Shown here piece by piece: positions 62,375 to 64,000 of a DNA stretch of 64,000 bases (the first letter of the stretch is position 1; each line of letters begins with the position of its first letter). The position numbers and the translations under genes are program-made. The DNA is from [Flexibacter] sp. ATCC 35208 (GTDB taxonomy: Bacteria; Bacteroidota; Bacteroidia; Chitinophagales; Chitinophagaceae): NCBI RefSeq assembly GCF_001975825.1, contig NZ_MTKN01000004.1, forward strand, positions 155,886 through 219,885, given 5' to 3'. The notes beneath the pieces are model-generated. The model was not told the origin of the DNA and did no database searches. It was given only the letters and a program-made list of their open reading frames with translations.

Positions 62375-62602
62375 ATGAAGAACGCACTGAAAATTGGTTT
62401 CTTAGCATTAGCACTGGGTGTATTTGTAACTGCATGTGGCGGTGGCGCAAGCGAAACTGCTACTGATTCTACAGCTGCAGCTACACAGGCTATCGATTCA
62501 GTAGCAAACGCTGCTAACGATTCTATCACTGCTAAGGCTGATTCAGGCAAGGTTGCAGTTGATTCTATCGCTACTGCTGCTAAAGATTCAGTTAAGCACT
62601 AA
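62375..62602 (+). CDS. Small Ala/Ser/Asp-rich lipoprotein
   Basis: 75 residues. Lipoprotein signal MKNALKIGFLALALGVFVTAC with lipobox Cys21, then GGGASETATDS and a repetitive helix-prone tail in which Asp-Ser-x-x-x-Ala-like units recur (AIDSVANAANDSITAKADSGKVAVDSIATAAKDSVKH). The heptad-like spacing suggests an extended amphipathic helix, as in Lpp-type or stress-induced small lipoproteins. No named family recognised. Divergent from the ECF sigma gene and sharing its promoter motif, so it is a likely regulon member. Confidence 0.8.
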   Translation: MKNALKIGFLALALGVFVTACGGGASETATDSTAAATQAIDSVANAANDSITAKADSGKVAVDSIATAAKDSVKH

Positions 62603-62635
62603 TCTTATTCCGCAAGCAATAAAGCTTTTTATATG

Positions 62636-62665
62636 CCGCTCTGCAACCGCAGGGCGGTTTTTTTT
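62636..62665 (+). terminator. Terminator after the lipoprotein gene
   Basis: 9-bp stem with one G-U (62636-62644 / 62649-62657), loop AACC, then eight T. Confidence 0.85.
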
Positions 62666-62755
62666 ACCTATAGGGGTAGTGGAGCCATCATTTTTGAATA
62701 AATCATTGAATTTCCGGCCTTTTATTAAATAGAATATAATTTTTCATAAAAGTGC

Positions 62756-62785
62756 TTGGACAATTCAAATCCTGATGTATTTTTG
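62756..62785 (+). promoter_or_regulatory. Promoter of the pheA leader transcript
   Basis: TTG at 62756-62758, 19-base spacer, TATTTTTG at 62778-62785, exact TAnnTTTG. Transcription should begin about 15 bases before the first leader ATG (62806). Confidence 0.65.
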
Positions 62786-62805
62786 TCGTGCAATTCAAGC
62801 AAATT

Positions 62806-62868
62806 ATGATACAGCAAACAACCTTTGGTTACTTTTATGGTTTCTACTTTTTCTGGTACCAGAATTAG
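62806..62868 (+). CDS. Aromatic amino acid leader peptide 1 (attenuator ORF)
   Basis: 20-codon ORF, ATG 62806 to TAG 62866-62868. Ten of 20 residues are aromatic: five Phe, four Tyr and one Trp, concentrated in FGYFYGFYFFWY (residues 7-18). The stop codon overlaps the start of GGGAGGTC (62868-62875), which can pair with GGCCTCCC in the terminator that follows. A ribosome that finishes the peptide would cover this segment and allow termination; one stalled on Phe or Tyr codons would free it. No other role is plausible for such a peptide. Confidence 0.88.
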   Translation: MIQQTTFGYFYGFYFFWYQN

Positions 62869-62944
62869 GGAGGTCGTTTGTAGTACTTAAACATAAAAAG
62901 AAACTAACAAAAAGGCCTCCCGATAAGGGAGGCCTTCTTTTTTT
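62868..62944 (+). promoter_or_regulatory. Aromatic attenuator 1: antiterminator segment and terminator
   Basis: Antiterminator: GGGAGGTC (62868-62875) with GGCCTCCC (62914-62921), eight pairs, one G-U. Terminator: AAGGCCTCCC (62912-62921) with GGGAGGCCTT (62927-62936), ten perfect pairs, five-base loop, T-run 62938-62944. The two folds share the GGCCTCCC arm and are mutually exclusive. Confidence 0.87.
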
Positions 62945-62959
62945 CAAATAACTCGATAT

Positions 62960-63040
62960 ATGTTACGCCGTTTCAGTCTTTACTTCTTTTACTTTTTTTA
63001 CTTTTTCTTTTACGTCGTAAAGGCCGGGACTCTCTTGTAA
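62960..63040 (+). CDS. Aromatic amino acid leader peptide 2 (attenuator ORF)
   Basis: 26-codon ORF, ATG 62960 to TAA 63038-63040, beginning 16 bases after the first terminator's T-run. Residues 8-18 are eleven consecutive aromatic residues, YFFYFFYFFFY; in total eight Phe and four Tyr, no Trp. Codons 22-25 (GCC GGG ACT C) form the antiterminator segment 63023-63032. The aromatic run ends ten bases before that segment, the distance at which a stalled ribosome leaves most of it free. Only transcripts that escape attenuator 1 reach this ORF. Confidence 0.88.
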   Translation: MLRRFSLYFFYFFYFFFYVVKAGTLL

Positions 63041-63100
63041 AAAATGCACTAAACATATAACTGCACTTTAAAGGGTCCCGGCTCAACCGGGGCCCTTTTT
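63023..63100 (+). promoter_or_regulatory. Aromatic attenuator 2: antiterminator segment and terminator
   Basis: Antiterminator: GCCGGGACTC (63023-63032) with GGGTCCCGGC (63073-63082), ten pairs, one G-U. Terminator: AAAGGGTCCCGG (63070-63081) with CCGGGGCCCTTT (63087-63098), twelve pairs with one G-U, loop CTCAA, T-run 63096-63100. Mutually exclusive folds. pheA starts 57 bases later. Confidence 0.87.
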
Positions 63101-63156
63101 CATTTTATCCGGTAGTTGTTGTAGCAACTATCAAATACAAACAAATCAAATTAAAG

Positions 63157-63978
63157 ATGCACATCGCAATTCAGGGATTCGAAGGGTGTTTTCACCAAAT
63201 AGCGGCACAAGGATACTATGGAAAGGATATAACGATCGAATGTTGTGCTTCATTCGCGGAATTGATTAAAAAAGTAAAAACGCAGGTAGCCGATGCAGGT
63301 GTGATGGCCATCGAAAACTCGATTGCCGGAAGTATACTTCCAAACTACACCCTGCTGAAAAACTCGAACCTGCATGTAATCGGAGAAGTATACCTGCATA
63401 TCAAACAACATTTGATGGCGCTGCCCGGTACGCCATTGGAAGATATCAGAGAAGTACACAGTCATCATATGGCGCTGTTGCAGTGTACTGACTTCCTGGA
63501 TAAATATCCGCAAATGAAACTGGTGGAAACTGAAGATACCGCCCTGAGTGCAAAACATGTGGCTACCAAGAAACTGAAAACAACAGCTGCCATCGCGGGC
63601 AAACTGGCAGCTGAAATTTATGGTCTGGAAATCATTGCACCCAACATCCATACCATCAAAAACAACTATACCCGCTTTCTGGTTATTTCTCCAAATGGTG
63701 TAGAACCTGCGGCAGATTCCAACAAAGCATCTGTATATTTCCAGACATCTCACGAATCTGGTAGTCTGGCAAAGGTGCTGACACAGGTAGCAAGTACAGG
63801 TATTAACCTGAGCAAACTGCAGTCTTTCCCAATGCCAACCAAAGAGTGGAACTATTATTTCCACGCCGATTTCGAATTCGAAGATCTGGCTACTTTCCAG
63901 AAAGGCATCAGCAAAATCACACCGCTGACTGAACATCTGAAAGTGCTCGGTATCTACAAAAAAGGCAAAACATTATAA
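63157..63978 (+). CDS. pheA: Prephenate dehydratase
   Basis: 273 residues, monofunctional (no chorismate mutase domain). Prephenate dehydratase domain 1-180: opening IAIQGFEGCFHQIAAQGYYG, GVMAIENSIAGSILPNY and the catalytic-site signature IKNNYTRFLVI with its Thr-Arg-Phe. C-terminal ACT domain about 190-270 (SGSLAKVLTQVASTGINLSKLQSFP) binds phenylalanine for feedback inhibition. Makes phenylpyruvate for Phe synthesis. Preceded by tandem aromatic attenuators, so it is controlled at both transcription and enzyme level. No terminator before the window edge; further aromatic-pathway genes may follow. Confidence 0.96.
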   Translation: MHIAIQGFEGCFHQIAAQGYYGKDITIECCASFAELIKKVKTQVADAGVMAIENSIAGSILPNYTLLKNSNLHVIGEVYLHIKQHLMALPGTPLEDIREVHSHHMALLQCTDFLDKYPQMKLVETEDTALSAKHVATKKLKTTAAIAGKLAAEIYGLEIIAPNIHTIKNNYTRFLVISPNGVEPAADSNKASVYFQTSHESGSLAKVLTQVASTGINLSKLQSFPMPTKEWNYYFHADFEFEDLATFQKGISKITPLTEHLKVLGIYKKGKTL

Positions 63979-64000
63979 TCGAAGTTGTTTAGTCTTTATT

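Overview
The window looks like chromosome of a Chitinophaga-like member of the Bacteroidota. The evidence is several SusC/SusD outer-membrane pairs, Bacteroidetes-type ECF sigma factors with FecR or RskA-like anti-sigma factors, a protein with a type IX secretion (T9SS, gliding-type) C-terminal domain, and promoters of the TAnnTTTG class. I see no rRNA, tRNA, CRISPR array, insertion sequence or phage gene.

Layout. 1-305: 3' end of a susD-like gene. 391-12440 (minus strand): a polysaccharide-utilisation-type locus, transcribed ECF sigma, FecR, STN-containing SusC, SusD, then a second SusC/SusD pair. 12658-20653: an AraC regulator and a LacI regulator, divergently transcribed, followed by a third SusC/SusD pair behind an 0.8 kb non-coding leader. 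20773-24060: two cytochrome c/copper type II monooxygenase fusions flanking a secreted redoxin. 24151-29310: mutS on the minus strand, then trmH-type methyltransferase, UbiA-type prenyltransferase, ruvX and def. 29379-32394: two tandem copies of an ECF sigma/RskA-like anti-sigma module. 32422-38224: two secreted proteins of unknown role, a T9SS-type secreted protein, rluD-type synthase and lipB. 38331-42920 (minus): GH29 fucosidase, GH20 hexosaminidase and an ACC-deaminase-like PLP enzyme, one operon. 43153-51166: a nucleotidyltransferase, then branched-chain amino acid genes ilvE, ilvD, ilvB, ilvN, ilvA. 51268-53344: two oxidoreductases. 53448-59089: sodium-sugar symporter, xylB, xylA and a mutarotase-like gene. 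59158-62602: stress-type small proteins, a carboxypeptidase-regulatory-domain protein, an ECF sigma with an unusual anti-sigma/trypsin-like protease fusion, and a small lipoprotein. 62756-63978: a control region and pheA, whose operon probably continues beyond the window.

The most notable content is regulatory. Upstream of pheA lie two complete ribosome-mediated attenuators in tandem. Each has a short ORF packed with Phe/Tyr codons, an antiterminator segment at or just before that ORF's stop codon, and an intrinsic terminator whose 5' arm is complementary to that segment. Upstream of ilvE is a single attenuator of the same design with an Ile/Val/Leu/Thr run. These small ORFs and their RNA folds are read directly from the sequence. 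Their function is inferred by analogy with enterobacterial pheA and ilv leaders. A second regulatory find is a shared bipartite motif (GGGTTACC-N15-TATWAA) in front of both the ECF sigma gene at 62122 and the divergent lipoprotein gene at 62375, consistent with an autoregulated small regulon.
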